Assembly (NCBI GenBank): GCA_902790905.1
Contig: CADATO010000002.1
Coordinates: 48,444-112,443 of the forward strand
Direction: 5' to 3'
DNA length: 64,000 nucleotides
From: an uncultured Eubacteriales bacterium
Lineage (GTDB): Bacteria > Bacillota > Clostridia > Peptostreptococcales > Anaerovoracaceae
Under the pieces are notes generated by a model. It had not been told where the DNA came from. It made no database searches and saw only the letters and a program-made list of their open reading frames with translations. Position numbers and translations under genes: made by a program. How positions within the stretch are numbered: position 1 is the stretch's first letter; each line of letters opens with the position of its first letter. Positions 8,504 to 16,635 of this stretch are shown here, one piece after another.

Positions 8504-9166
8504 GTGGAAGACATCAAAGGCAATCTGGCAGCCGTGCGGGCCAACATCCCGGAGGATGTACTGCTCGTAGCGGTCACCAAAACGCACACACCGCAGGAAA
8601 TCAATATCGCGATCGATGAAGGCGTAACGGACATCGGGGAGAACAAGGTACAGGAGATCCTGGACAAGTACGACCATGTCAAGCCGGTGCGCTGGCACCT
8701 GATCGGTCATCTGCAGACCAATAAGGTGAAATACATCATCGATAAGGTCTGCCTGATCCACAGTGTGGACAGCCTCAAGCTGGCAAAAGAGATCGACAAA
8801 CGCGCGGCGCAGCATGATCTGACGATGGATATCCTGATCCAGGTCAATGCCGCCGAAGAAGAAAGCAAGTTCGGCATTACGACGGATGAGACAGAAGGGC
8901 TGATCCACGAGATCCTGGACACCTGCGAACACGTCCGCATCAAGGGGCTGATGTGCATTGCCCCGATGGTGGATGATCCGGAAGATGCCAGACCGTTCTT
9001 CCGCGAAGTCAAAGAACAGTATGACAAGTTCGGCGCGATCGAGCACGAGCGGCTGGACTTTCAGTATTTATCCATGGGTATGTCCCATGACTATCAGGCA
9101 GCTATCAAAGAAGGGGCCAACCTCGTCAGGGTCGGCAGCGCCATTTTCGGCACCCGTGTGTATTGA
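8504..9166 (+). CDS. yggS: YggS family pyridoxal-phosphate homeostasis protein
   Basis: 220 residues from a GTG start with GGGAGG upstream. PLP-binding TIM-barrel protein of the YggS/YlmE/PROSC family, involved in keeping free PLP and amino-acid pools balanced; not a classical enzyme. Seen: LLVAVTKTHTPQEI with the PLP-binding Lys, IGENKVQEI, WHLIGHLQTNK, SMGMSHDYQAAI and VRVGSAIFGTR. Neighbour of sepF as in Bacillus ylmE-sepF(ylmF). The TGA of this gene is embedded in the sepF leader hairpin. Confidence 0.95.
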   Translation: MEDIKGNLAAVRANIPEDVLLVAVTKTHTPQEINIAIDEGVTDIGENKVQEILDKYDHVKPVRWHLIGHLQTNKVKYIIDKVCLIHSVDSLKLAKEIDKRAAQHDLTMDILIQVNAAEEESKFGITTDETEGLIHEILDTCEHVRIKGLMCIAPMVDDPEDARPFFREVKEQYDKFGAIEHERLDFQYLSMGMSHDYQAAIKEGANLVRVGSAIFGTRVY

Positions 9167-9181
9167 TCAAAGGAGGATCAA
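9163..9181 (+). promoter_or_regulatory. Shine-Dalgarno-in-loop hairpin before sepF
   Basis: TTGATC (9163-9168), loop AAAGGAG, GATCAA (9176-9181), immediately followed by the sepF ATG. Perfect 6-bp stem; the Shine-Dalgarno core is in the 7-nt loop and the yggS stop codon (TGA) lies in the 5' arm. It may couple or tune translation of sepF to termination on yggS. Inferred from sequence only. Confidence 0.5.
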
Positions 9182-9658
9182 ATGGGAGTTTTAGATAAGT
9201 TCAAAGATCTGATCGGCATTGAGGAAATCGACGACGATATGCTGGAAGAAGAATTGGAAACGCAGGCACCGGTCGAAAGACGCAAGGTGGAGCCCCGCGC
9301 GACCTATACACGCAACACAGTGAGAGAGAAGGTGGTACCCATGGGTAACAGAGCTGCATCCAGTGCATTCAAACTGATGGTCATCGAGCCGGAAGGGTTT
9401 GAAGAATGCCCCAAACTCGTTGACAGTCTGAAGAGCAGAAAACCGGTCATCATCAATCTGGAGAAGATCGACAGCGACACAGCAAGAAAGATTTTCGACT
9501 TCCTGTCCGGCGCTACCTATGCGCTCAACGGCAATGTGCAGAAAGTCGCGAACAACATCTTCATCTTCGCGCCGGAGAATGTGGACATCGCATCCACCAA
9601 CGATGCTGCGCCGAAGGGGTTTGATTTTGGCAGCAGCCAGAAAGACGGCTGGAGGTAG
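9182..9658 (+). CDS. sepF: Cell division protein SepF
   Basis: 158 residues. SepF bundles FtsZ protofilaments and tethers them to the membrane. N-terminal amphipathic stretch GVLDKFKDLIGIEE is the membrane-binding helix, followed by a variable acidic linker, then the conserved SepF domain with KLMVIEPEGFEECPKLVDSL, KPVIINLEKIDSDTARKIFDFLSGATYAL and the terminal IFIFAPENVDI. Gene order yggS-sepF-divIVA-lspA-rluD parallels the Bacillus ylm region, without the ylmG/ylmH genes. Its start is set by the hairpin described at 9163-9181. Confidence 0.95.
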   Translation: MGVLDKFKDLIGIEEIDDDMLEEELETQAPVERRKVEPRATYTRNTVREKVVPMGNRAASSAFKLMVIEPEGFEECPKLVDSLKSRKPVIINLEKIDSDTARKIFDFLSGATYALNGNVQKVANNIFIFAPENVDIASTNDAAPKGFDFGSSQKDGWR

Positions 9659-9661
9659 TTT

Positions 9662-10336
9662 ATGATCACGCCTTTTGATATCGAAAAGAAGGAATTCTCC
9701 AAAGGCGTCCGCGGCTACAACATCGAAGAAGTCGATGAGTTCCTTGATCAGATCATTGTTGACCTTGAAAAACTGATGAAAGAGAACCTGCGTCTTAAGA
9801 CGGAGATCGCCACACTGGAGCAGGAGAACGAAAAGTTCAAAGGCTCCGAAGGGGAAGTTGTCAAGGTTCTTGAGCAAGCCAGAAGCCTGATGGGGGATAT
9901 CTCCGCCAGTGCCGAAAAGCGTGCCGAGGTGCTGATGAAGAACGCGGAGCTGGATGCGGAGCTGACGGTCCGCGAAGCCAGAGACCGTGCAGAGCGTCTG
10001 AAGGAAGAGAACAAGACGCTCCAGAAGCGGTACATCGCATTCCGCGACCGCTATAAGAAGTATCTGGAGGAAGAACTCGACCGGTTCAACTCCATGGACG
10101 ACGATCTCTTCCCGATGTTCGACGAAGGCAGACTCGAAGAACTCGTCAATGCCCCGATCGGAACAAGGGCAACGGAAACAAGACCGGCGGAGGATGTTTC
10201 TGCGCAGCAGGCGGATGACGCGGGCCGCCATACACTGGTGGCAGGCGAACTGGACGAACTCAAGGCATCGCCCGATCCGCAGGCGGGAGAGGACCGCAGA
10301 ACGCTGATCATGGATCCTGCTTCGTTCGATAAATAG
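9662..10336 (+). CDS. divIVA: DivIVA-family cell-curvature/division protein
   Basis: 224 residues. N-terminal lipid-binding domain MITPFDIEKKEFSKGVRGYNIEEVDEFLDQ... is the DivIVA signature (Phe and Arg/Lys at the tip of the curved coiled coil bind concave membranes), then a long coiled coil rich in Glu/Lys/Leu to about residue 150, and a low-complexity C-terminal tail. It recruits division or polar proteins. Three nt after the sepF stop with GGAGG overlapping the sepF end, so translationally coupled. Confidence 0.92.
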   Translation: MITPFDIEKKEFSKGVRGYNIEEVDEFLDQIIVDLEKLMKENLRLKTEIATLEQENEKFKGSEGEVVKVLEQARSLMGDISASAEKRAEVLMKNAELDAELTVREARDRAERLKEENKTLQKRYIAFRDRYKKYLEEELDRFNSMDDDLFPMFDEGRLEELVNAPIGTRATETRPAEDVSAQQADDAGRHTLVAGELDELKASPDPQAGEDRRTLIMDPASFDK

Positions 10337-10350
10337 CGGCGAGGCGCGGT

Positions 10351-10806
10351 ATGTTGCTGTATATAGCAGTCATCGCAGGCGCTGTCGCACTGGATCAGCT
10401 GGTGAAATACCTGGTGGTCCACGGGATGGCGCTGGGCGAAAGCATCCCTGTTATCGAGGGCATTTTTCATATCACCCGCTATCACAATACCGGTGCAGCG
10501 TTCAGTTCTTTTGAGGGGCAGCGCCTGCTGCTCATTGCTATGCCGGTGGTGCTGATCGCCGTCGGTCTGGGATACATGATCACGCACAGGGACCAGAGCC
10601 GTATGCTGCTTGTGCCGATCGCCATGATCATAGGCGGCGGCATCGGCAACCTGATCGACCGGATCGCGGCCGGGTATGTCGTGGACATGTTTGATTTCCG
10701 CGTCTTCCCGATCTTTAATGTTGCGGATTCGTTCGTCACGGTAGGCTGTATCCTGCTGTGCATCTATATCCTGTTTTTCTCGGAGCGCGATAAGAAGGGG
10801 AATTAA
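10351..10806 (+). CDS. lspA: Lipoprotein signal peptidase (signal peptidase II)
   Basis: 151 residues, four predicted membrane segments. It cleaves prolipoprotein signal peptides after diacylglyceryl modification. Catalytic aspartates are visible in GNLIDR and FNVADS; also ALDQLVKYLV and the NTGAAFS motif. The start ATG follows GAGGCG. Placed between divIVA and rluD; lspA-rluD is a conserved pair in Bacillota. Confidence 0.96.
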   Translation: MLLYIAVIAGAVALDQLVKYLVVHGMALGESIPVIEGIFHITRYHNTGAAFSSFEGQRLLLIAMPVVLIAVGLGYMITHRDQSRMLLVPIAMIIGGGIGNLIDRIAAGYVVDMFDFRVFPIFNVADSFVTVGCILLCIYILFFSERDKKGN

Positions 10807-10809
10807 CGT

Positions 10810-11745
10810 ATGCCGGCAGGGGAACGTCATCTGATAGAAATCACCAAAGACGAAGAGGGGGCAAGGCTCGATGCCGCCCTCTCTCTTGCATTGGCCGATA
10901 CGTCCCGCAGCTATCTGCAGAAGCTGATCGCAGAAGGCAACGTGACGATCGACGGCGTCGTCTGCAAGGTCAAAAAAACACCGGTCAAAGCCGGTCAGCA
11001 GATCGAGGTGACCGTGCCGCCTGCAGTCAGTCTGTCGGTAGAGGCGGAGGATATTCCGCTCGATATCGTCTATGAGGATGATGATCTGCTCGTGGTCGAC
11101 AAACCGCGCGGCATGGTGGTGCATCCCGCACCGGGCAATCCGTCCGGCACGCTGGTCAATGCGCTCCTCTGGCACTGCGGGGACAGTCTTTCCTCCATCA
11201 ACGGCGTTGTCCGGCCGGGGATCGTGCACAGGATCGACAAGGATACCAGCGGCCTGCTGATGGTCGCCAAGACCGACAAGGCGCATCTGTCGCTGTCCGA
11301 ACAGCTCGCTGCGCACACGATCACCAGGCGGTATCAGGCTGTTGTACTCAATAACTTTAAAGAGGACGAGGGGACAGTGGACGCGCCGATCGGCCGCGAC
11401 GAAGGCATGCGCCTGCGGCAGGCGGTGACGGAAAAGCACGCGCGGCATGCGGTGACCCACTATAAAGTGCTGGAGCGCTTCGGGCGGTATACACTGATCG
11501 AAGCACGGCTCGAGACGGGAAGGACGCATCAGATCCGCGTCCATATGGCATACATCCATCATCCTCTTCTGGGGGATGACCTGTACGGGCGGGGGAAGAA
11601 TCCGTTCGGCGTGACAGGGCAGGTGCTGCATGCAGGGATCCTGGGATTTGTGCATCCGTCGACCGGGGAGTATATGGAGTTCAGATCTCCGCGGCCGGCC
11701 TATTTCGAGGACGTGCTTGCCAGACTGCGTGCACAGGCGCGCTGA
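10810..11745 (+). CDS. rluD: RluA-family 23S rRNA pseudouridine synthase
   Basis: 311 residues. N-terminal S4 RNA-binding domain (RSYLQKLIAEGNVTIDG) then the RluA/RluD catalytic domain with HRIDKDTSGLLMVAK carrying the catalytic Asp, and ETGRTHQIRVHMAYIHHPLLGD. Matches RluD/YlyB class. Substrate (23S 1911/1915/1917) is inferred from family. It begins 3 nt after lspA. Followed by a strong terminator that closes the operon. Confidence 0.93.
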   Translation: MPAGERHLIEITKDEEGARLDAALSLALADTSRSYLQKLIAEGNVTIDGVVCKVKKTPVKAGQQIEVTVPPAVSLSVEAEDIPLDIVYEDDDLLVVDKPRGMVVHPAPGNPSGTLVNALLWHCGDSLSSINGVVRPGIVHRIDKDTSGLLMVAKTDKAHLSLSEQLAAHTITRRYQAVVLNNFKEDEGTVDAPIGRDEGMRLRQAVTEKHARHAVTHYKVLERFGRYTLIEARLETGRTHQIRVHMAYIHHPLLGDDLYGRGKNPFGVTGQVLHAGILGFVHPSTGEYMEFRSPRPAYFEDVLARLRAQAR

Positions 11746-11790
11746 GGATGCGCGGCAGAACATAAAAACAGAATACGCATGAAAACGAGT

Positions 11791-11818
11791 ACGGCCGCGC
11801 CTTGTTGCGCGGCCGTTT
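11791..11818 (+). terminator. Terminator of the yggS-rluD operon
   Basis: ACGGCCGCGC, loop CTTGTT, GCGCGGCCGT then TTAGG. Very stable 10-bp stem but a short U-tract. Confidence 0.75.
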
Positions 11819-11958
11819 AGGTCATACGGAGAGATCGCCTGGTTGGATTATTGACTGAAGCAGCAAGTCAGATAATGTACCACGATTGATGCAAGTGATA
11901 GTTGCCATTCTTGCAGCGGGCTGCCGGAAGGACGACCGCAAGGTCTGTCCCGTCCGGT

Positions 11959-12084
11959 TCATAAATACCTTTTGACCATGTAGCGTACGCATTCTTCGCA
12001 GATGTATCCGTTCTTGAACGGACGGACCATGTTGGTCCTGCTGCAGATCGTACAACGGATCGTTCTGATGTCGTTCTCTTTCAT
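11959..12084 (-). CDS. 41-residue zinc-ribbon protein, possibly Gin/CsfB-like
   Basis: Minus-strand gene MKENDIRTIRCTICSR... ending MVKRYL. Two CxxC knuckles (CTIC, CEEC) separated by 17 residues and a GYICEEC pattern resemble the anti-sigma-G factor Gin (CsfB), whose core is CxxC ... FICxxCExxIV; the protein is shorter than Bacillus Gin, so this is only a resemblance. The start ATG at 12084 has GAGAAGAGAG upstream. It has its own minus-strand promoter with an inverted repeat just upstream (see 12141-12191). Alternatives: any small treble-clef/zinc-ribbon regulator. No partner sigma gene is in the window. Confidence 0.5.
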   Translation of the reverse strand: MKENDIRTIRCTICSRTNMVRPFKNGYICEECVRYMVKRYL

Positions 12085-12140
12085 CTCTCTTCTCTTTCCC
12101 GATCCTCCGCTGGCCCGATCTCTTAGATAAGGGTAAGGCC

Positions 12141-12191
12141 AGTATACTGCCTCCGGTGACGGGTGCAAGAGAGTGTGACGATACGGTCACA
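12141..12191 (-). promoter_or_regulatory. Minus-strand promoter and CRP-like inverted repeat for the zinc-ribbon gene
   Basis: Read on the minus strand: -35 TTGCAC (12168-12163), 16-nt spacer, -10 TATACT (12146-12141). Directly upstream is TGTGAC-GATACG-GTCACA (12174-12191), a perfect 6-bp inverted repeat, and further upstream the palindrome GTCATATGAC (12207-12216). The position suggests an activator or repressor site; the half-site TGTGA resembles CRP/FNR-family sites but the spacing (N8) differs from E. coli CRP. Confidence 0.55.
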
Positions 12192-12233
12192 TAACGTGGC
12201 GAAAAGGTCATATGACACGGCGGAGCGGTAGTC

Positions 12234-14000
12234 CTACGGACGTTTCGGCTCGACGTAGACCGTGTGGTTGTCCGTAAAGATCACCATGCCGGGCTTGGCG
12301 CCGTTCGGTTTCTTGACGTACCGGACTTTTGTATAGTCCACGGGCACATTCTCCGAGCGGTTGCCTTTGCTGTGGAAGGCCGCGATCTGGGCAGCCTCGT
12401 AGATGCTCCGGTCATCCGGCTCTTTATTCCTGCAGAACAGGATGACGTGCGATCCGGGGATGTCCTTCGTATGGAACCACAGATCATTGCGCCCGGCGAC
12501 CCGGAAGGTCAGGTAGTCGTTTTCTCTGTTGTTGCGGCCAGCCAGAATGTCAAGACCGCTGCTGCTCTTATACACGAAGGGCTGCGGCTTTTCTTTTTTG
12601 CCTTTGCCGGGTGCTTTGCTCTGCTTTCTGCGGCGGACAAATCCGGTCTCGATGAGTTCCTCTTTGAGCGCTGCCAGTTCACTGACTTCCTGCGCGCGTT
12701 CCGCCAGATCGGCGACGGACTCCAGATAGGCGATGTCCTTGTCGGTCTCTTCAAGCCGGATCTGCTTTTCCTTGAGCGCCACCTTGGACTTGCTGTATTT
12801 CTTAAAGTAGAGCTGCGCGTTCTTCGCGGGGGCGTAGCGGATGTCCAGCGGGATGGTGAGCGGCTCGTTATTATAATAGTTGGTGACCGTCACCTCGGGG
12901 TCCCCGGTCCGGAAGGCGTGCAGGTTGGCGGTGAGGAGTTCTCCGTACAGGCGGAATCGCTCCCCGTCCTTTGCTTCTTCCAGATCCTCCAGGATGCGCT
13001 GCTTCTTAAGACGCGCCTTTTTCAGTGCCGCATTGACTGCCTTTGTGACATCTGCGGAGCGCTGACGGACGCGGTTGGAGGCGTCGCGGTGCGCGTAGTA
13101 CCACGCAGCTGCTTCGCTGGCGGTATCAAACCTGCGGCATTCGTACCGTCCCTCGTACTGGAGAACGGGAAGGACGTGAAAGTCCGCCGGTGTCCCGTCT
13201 TCTTTCATATAGACGCAGGGGGCGGGGCCGCTTAAGGAATGGCTGTGCGCAGCCTCTGCGATGATGCGGGTATTCATGTCTGCAAGCCGTGCAGCGATGC
13301 GCTGTGCATAGGCGATTCTTCCTTCCGGATCTTCCTCCCAGTCTGCGGGCAGTTGCGCATCGAGCAGTAGTTCGCGCGCCATGAGCGGCGACAGCCCCTG
13401 GATATGCGATACCAGCACATCCGACGGTTCGCGCTCGGAGAGCAGCGGCCAGGATGCGATCTCTTCCGCTGTGACTTTGTCAAACGGGACCTTGCCGCCA
13501 TCAGGCGGATACTCATACGGGAAGCCGGGCAGGATCTGCCGGTCGCGGTTCACATCGATCGAGACGCGCTTGACGGCGTCCAGGATCTTGCCGGTCCTGT
13601 CATCCACGAGCAGGATGTTGCTGTGCCGGCCCATGATCTCCACGATCAGACGCCTGGTGCTCTTGACCCCCAGCTCATCGAAGGACTCTGCCGCGATTTC
13701 CAGAATACGTTCGCAGTCTTTCTGAACCACTTCGAGGAGCACGCCGCCCTGCATATGCTTTCTGAGCAGCATGCAGAAGGCGGACGGGGAAGGGGGATTG
13801 GTGTACTCTTCTTCCGATATATAGGCACCGCAATGACTGCCCGCGCAGGACAGGTACAGTTTGTATCTGCCTTCCCGGGTCCTGACGACCAGTACGATTT
13901 CCTCCCGTTCCGGCTGGTAGATCTTCTCGATCTTGCCGCGCGAGAGCCGTTCATTCAGTTCGTGAGCGATGGCCCTGGTGACCATTCCGTCGTAAGCCAT
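12234..14000 (-). CDS. rqcH: NFACT-family Rqc2 homolog RqcH (fibronectin-binding-like)
   Basis: 588 residues on the minus strand from MAYDGMVTRAIAHELNERL; the ATG at 14000 has AAGGAG 10 nt upstream, and longer in-frame extensions run into the divergent yicC gene. RqcH binds stalled 50S-peptidyl-tRNA and recruits tRNA-Ala to add C-terminal Ala tails that mark nascent chains for degradation. Seen: N-terminal NFACT-N domain, a long coiled coil (about 290-430), and C-terminal NFACT-R with FHTKDIPGSHVIL and the DYTKVRYVKKPNGAKPG motif. It is divergent from yicC over a 75-nt shared promoter region. Confidence 0.93.
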   Translation of the reverse strand: MAYDGMVTRAIAHELNERLSRGKIEKIYQPEREEIVLVVRTREGRYKLYLSCAGSHCGAYISEEEYTNPPSPSAFCMLLRKHMQGGVLLEVVQKDCERILEIAAESFDELGVKSTRRLIVEIMGRHSNILLVDDRTGKILDAVKRVSIDVNRDRQILPGFPYEYPPDGGKVPFDKVTAEEIASWPLLSEREPSDVLVSHIQGLSPLMARELLLDAQLPADWEEDPEGRIAYAQRIAARLADMNTRIIAEAAHSHSLSGPAPCVYMKEDGTPADFHVLPVLQYEGRYECRRFDTASEAAAWYYAHRDASNRVRQRSADVTKAVNAALKKARLKKQRILEDLEEAKDGERFRLYGELLTANLHAFRTGDPEVTVTNYYNNEPLTIPLDIRYAPAKNAQLYFKKYSKSKVALKEKQIRLEETDKDIAYLESVADLAERAQEVSELAALKEELIETGFVRRRKQSKAPGKGKKEKPQPFVYKSSSGLDILAGRNNRENDYLTFRVAGRNDLWFHTKDIPGSHVILFCRNKEPDDRSIYEAAQIAAFHSKGNRSENVPVDYTKVRYVKKPNGAKPGMVIFTDNHTVYVEPKRP

Positions 14001-14030
14001 TTGAGTCTTCTCCTTTTCCGGTGCTATAAT
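14001..14030 (+). promoter_or_regulatory. Promoter of yicC
   Basis: TTGAGT (14001-14006), 18-nt spacer, TATAAT (14025-14030). The -35 abuts the rqcH start codon, so the divergent genes share 75 nt. Confidence 0.65.
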
Positions 14031-14075
14031 AAAAACAAGTTTATCATAGAAAACACCAGAAGAGGGAGAAAACGT

Positions 14076-14960
14076 ATGATAAAAAGCATGACAGGTTTTG
14101 GGCGCGGGGAGTACCGGGATGAGAAACGCAGCGTCGTCTGTGAAGTCAAATCGGTCAATCACCGCTATCTTGATGTGAACATCAAAATGCCGCGGCGCTA
14201 TATCTTCGCCGAGGACGCCGTCCGCCGCACCGTCAAGGATATGATCCGGCGCGGCAAGGTGGAGGTCGGCTTCCAGGTCGAGACATTCACCGACGACGAT
14301 GTGCAGGTAGACTTCAACGAAGCGCTCGCCAAGAAGTATCAGTACGGCCTTTCCGCCCTGGCGGAGAAGCTCGGCAGGAGCAGCGAGGCGGTCAGCATCG
14401 AGTATCTGGCGTCGCTGCCGGATGTGATGACCGTTGTCCCGCGTACAGGCGATGAAGAGGAGATGACCGCTGCGATGGTGAAGGCTGCCGCGGAAGCGCT
14501 CAGCGCCCACGCGAAGATGCGGGAGATCGAGGGCGCCAAACTGGCGGAAGATCTGATCGCGCGCGGGGATGCCGTGCTCGGTATGGTCGATGTCATCGAA
14601 GCGCGCGGCCCGGAGATGGCGAAGGAATACGTCGACAGAATGCGCCAGCGGATCCACGAGCTGCTGGACGGGCAGGCGGAGATCCCGGAAGAGAGGATCG
14701 CACTCGAGGCGGCCATGTTTGCCGACAAGAGCAACATCACCGAGGAGATCGTGCGTCTGCGCAGCCATGTGTCGCAGCTCGGGCAGATCCTGCGTTCCGA
14801 AAATCCGGAAGGCAAGAAGCTGGACTTCCTGATCCAGGAGATGAACCGCGAAGCGAACACGATCGGCTCCAAGGCGAACGATCTGGCGATTACGTCCAAA
14901 ATGCTCGACATCAAGAACGAAGTGGAGAAGATCCGCGAACAGGTACAGAATATCGAATAG
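14076..14960 (+). CDS. yicC: YicC/YloC-family endoribonuclease
   Basis: 294 residues beginning MIKSMTGFGRGE, the family signature; Shine-Dalgarno AGAGGGAG. YicC proteins are Mn2+-dependent endoribonucleases (E. coli YicC promotes RyhB decay; Bacillus YloC is similar). Conserved VNHRYLDVNIKMPR and the C-terminal GKKLDFLIQEMNREANTIGSKAND block are present. In Bacillus and most Clostridia the next gene is remA (DUF370), then gmk; here remA is missing and the space contains the inverted repeat 14971-15106. Confidence 0.93.
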   Translation: MIKSMTGFGRGEYRDEKRSVVCEVKSVNHRYLDVNIKMPRRYIFAEDAVRRTVKDMIRRGKVEVGFQVETFTDDDVQVDFNEALAKKYQYGLSALAEKLGRSSEAVSIEYLASLPDVMTVVPRTGDEEEMTAAMVKAAAEALSAHAKMREIEGAKLAEDLIARGDAVLGMVDVIEARGPEMAKEYVDRMRQRIHELLDGQAEIPEERIALEAAMFADKSNITEEIVRLRSHVSQLGQILRSENPEGKKLDFLIQEMNREANTIGSKANDLAITSKMLDIKNEVEKIREQVQNIE

Positions 14961-14970
14961 AGAATATCAA

Positions 14971-15106
14971 TGCGGAAGGGTGTTCTATCCGGGACACGCT
15001 TTCGCTAATGCTCGCTCGCAGCGGTACTAAGCTCTGCCTGCGCGGCGCTTGGCAGTCGCTAAGTGCCGGCGGCTCGCAATTGTCCCGCATAGAACACCCT
15101 TCCGCA
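14971..15106. repeat. 136-bp element bounded by 26-bp inverted repeats
   Basis: The left arm 14971-14996 and right arm 15081-15106 are complementary at 25 of 26 positions (one mismatch at arm position 19). The 84-nt interior is GC-rich and contains related substrings (TCGCTAA..., GGCTCGC). A CAA trinucleotide flanks both ends and a T5 tract follows 4 nt after the right arm. It could be a MITE-like insertion or an outsized structured RNA/terminator for yicC. It occupies the place of remA in relatives. Confidence 0.7.
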
Positions 15107-15126
15107 CAAGTTTTTCTCTACAGACA

Positions 15127-15155
15127 TTGAAATAGACAGATTGCTGTGTTAAAAT
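15127..15155 (+). promoter_or_regulatory. Promoter of gmk-rpoZ
   Basis: TTGAAA (15127-15132), 17-nt spacer, TAAAAT (15150-15155); 35 nt before the gmk ATG. Confidence 0.7.
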
Positions 15156-15190
15156 ATTATTTCGCAAGATAGCGCACACAGGGAGAGAAC

Positions 15191-15799
15191 ATGAAGCAGG
15201 GCAGACTCATCGTCATATCCGGACCTTCCGGAACAGGAAAAGGTTCGATCATCAAAAAGGTGATGGAGCGGTGGCCTGCAGCGGAGTTCTCGATCTCCAT
15301 GACGACCCGCGGCAAGCGGGAAGGCGAGGAGCACGGCGTTCACTACTACTTCGCGACACGCGAGGAGTTTGAGGCAACGATCGAAGACGGCGGATTCCTC
15401 GAATGGGCGGACGTGTTCGGCAACTACTACGGCACGCCGAAAGCTCCTGTGGAAAAACGGCTCGCAGAGGGTGCTGACATCATTCTGGACATCGACATCC
15501 AGGGCGCCATGAATGTACGCAAGGCCATGCCCGGAGCTGTTCTGATCTTCATCCTGCCGCCTTCCATCAAGGAACTGAGAAGGCGTCTTGAGCACCGGGG
15601 CACGGATGCGCAGGATGTGATTGAAAAGCGTCTTGCCAAAGCGCTGACCGAGATCGGCACAGCCAGAGAATATGATTATGTTGTCGTCAACGACGATCTC
15701 GACGTGGCTGCAGAGCAGGTGCTCAGCATCGTGCAGGCGAGCCATCTCGAGGTGGACGAAACGATCGAAGAGACGATCAGACGGTACGAGGAGGAATAA
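15191..15799 (+). CDS. gmk: Guanylate kinase
   Basis: 202 residues. Phosphorylates GMP/dGMP with ATP. P-loop LIVISGPSGTGKGSI, GMP-binding SMTTRGKREGEEHGVHYYF, LDIDIQGAMNVRK and FILPPSIKELRRRL are all family-typical. Shine-Dalgarno AGGGAGAG. It is followed by rpoZ after 2 nt, the usual Bacillota arrangement. Confidence 0.97.
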   Translation: MKQGRLIVISGPSGTGKGSIIKKVMERWPAAEFSISMTTRGKREGEEHGVHYYFATREEFEATIEDGGFLEWADVFGNYYGTPKAPVEKRLAEGADIILDIDIQGAMNVRKAMPGAVLIFILPPSIKELRRRLEHRGTDAQDVIEKRLAKALTEIGTAREYDYVVVNDDLDVAAEQVLSIVQASHLEVDETIEETIRRYEEE

Positions 15800-15801
15800 A
15801 A

Positions 15802-16005
15802 ATGTTGTATCCATCCATCAATGAACTGAGAACCAAAGCGGACAGCAAGTACACCCTGGTGATCCTTGCGGCGAAAAGAGCCCGCAACATCATCGCCGGT
15901 GAACCGCCCCTCGACGCGTCTGACAACCGTGAAAAACCGGTCTCTGTAGCTGCAAGAGAGATCGCCAACGAGTGGATCACCTACAGAAGAGAAGAAGAGG
16001 AATAG
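15802..16005 (+). CDS. rpoZ: DNA-directed RNA polymerase omega subunit
   Basis: 67 residues. Start MLYPSINEL then YTLVILAAKRARNII and KPVSVAAREIANEWITY, matching omega (binds beta' and aids polymerase assembly). Two nt after gmk. The coaBC-priA genes that often follow are absent; a terminator ends the unit. Confidence 0.93.
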   Translation: MLYPSINELRTKADSKYTLVILAAKRARNIIAGEPPLDASDNREKPVSVAAREIANEWITYRREEEE

Positions 16006-16056
16006 CCTCTTAAGACGGCACTGTGCGCGGCTGCCGCAGCTTTATTATGAACTGTT

Positions 16057-16094
16057 GAAGAGAGCGACCTGATCAGGCCGCTCTTCGTTTTCTT
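16057..16094 (+). terminator. Terminator of gmk-rpoZ
   Basis: GAAGAGAGCG (16057-16066) pairs with CGCTCTTC (16079-16086) with one bulged A, followed by GTTTTCTTT. Confidence 0.7.
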
Positions 16095-16119
16095 TAAGAA
16101 ATATTTGCCATTATATGGG

Positions 16120-16178
16120 CTCAGAATCCAAGTATGGATTCTGAGGTCATTATCTTTATAAGGGCGGTTTTCTATAAT
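16120..16178 (+). promoter_or_regulatory. Operator-like inverted repeat and promoter of the XRE-LytTR pair
   Basis: CTCAGAATCCA (16120-16130), AGTA, TGGATTCTGAG (16135-16145) is a perfect 11-bp inverted repeat without a U-tract, ending 4 nt before a promoter TTATCT (16150-16155), 17 nt, TATAAT (16173-16178). Its position at the -35 upstream edge suggests autoregulation by the XRE protein or the LytTR protein. Confidence 0.6.
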
Positions 16179-16224
16179 TGATTTGTACAGATACTATCTC
16201 CTAAAAGAGGCAGCAGAGCAAGTC

Positions 16225-16575
16225 ATGAAGATTGATATGACCGGGATCGGCCGACGGATCAAGCAGGCGCGGGAAAGAAAGGGCATCAGGCAGGAAGCGC
16301 TTGCAGAGGCAGCCGGGATCTCTCAGAACCATCTGAGCCATATTGAGAATGCAAAGAGTTCTCCGAGTCTGGAAGTCCTTGGCAGGATCATGGTCTATCT
16401 TGAAGTGCAGCCGAACGAGATTTTCTGCGAAACGGTCGGCACAGCGGTGCCGTACCTCTGGGATGAAGCGGGAAAGAAACTGGGCGACGTGGGGATGGAG
16501 GATCTGCTCAGGATCAATGAAGTGGTCGAACTTGCAAAACTGCTGAAGAGGAGAATGGAAGACACGTCTGAGTGA
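16225..16575 (+). CDS. XRE-family helix-turn-helix transcriptional regulator
   Basis: About 116 residues from ATG 16225; the in-frame TTG at 16183 lies at or before the predicted transcript start and is rejected. HTH_3 domain IGRRIKQARERKGIRQEALAEAAGISQNHLSHIENAKSSPSLEVL is clear, with a C-terminal helical region that may dimerise. Standalone XRE regulators of this size are common in Clostridia and the regulon cannot be predicted. The inverted repeat at 16120-16145 is a candidate self-operator. Probably co-transcribed with the LytTR gene downstream. Confidence 0.88.
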   Translation: MKIDMTGIGRRIKQARERKGIRQEALAEAAGISQNHLSHIENAKSSPSLEVLGRIMVYLEVQPNEIFCETVGTAVPYLWDEAGKKLGDVGMEDLLRINEVVELAKLLKRRMEDTSE

Positions 16576-16635
16576 TGGATGGAAACAGATAACAATACAT
16601 GCAGATCGTACAGACAGCAGAGGGGGCGGCAGCAC

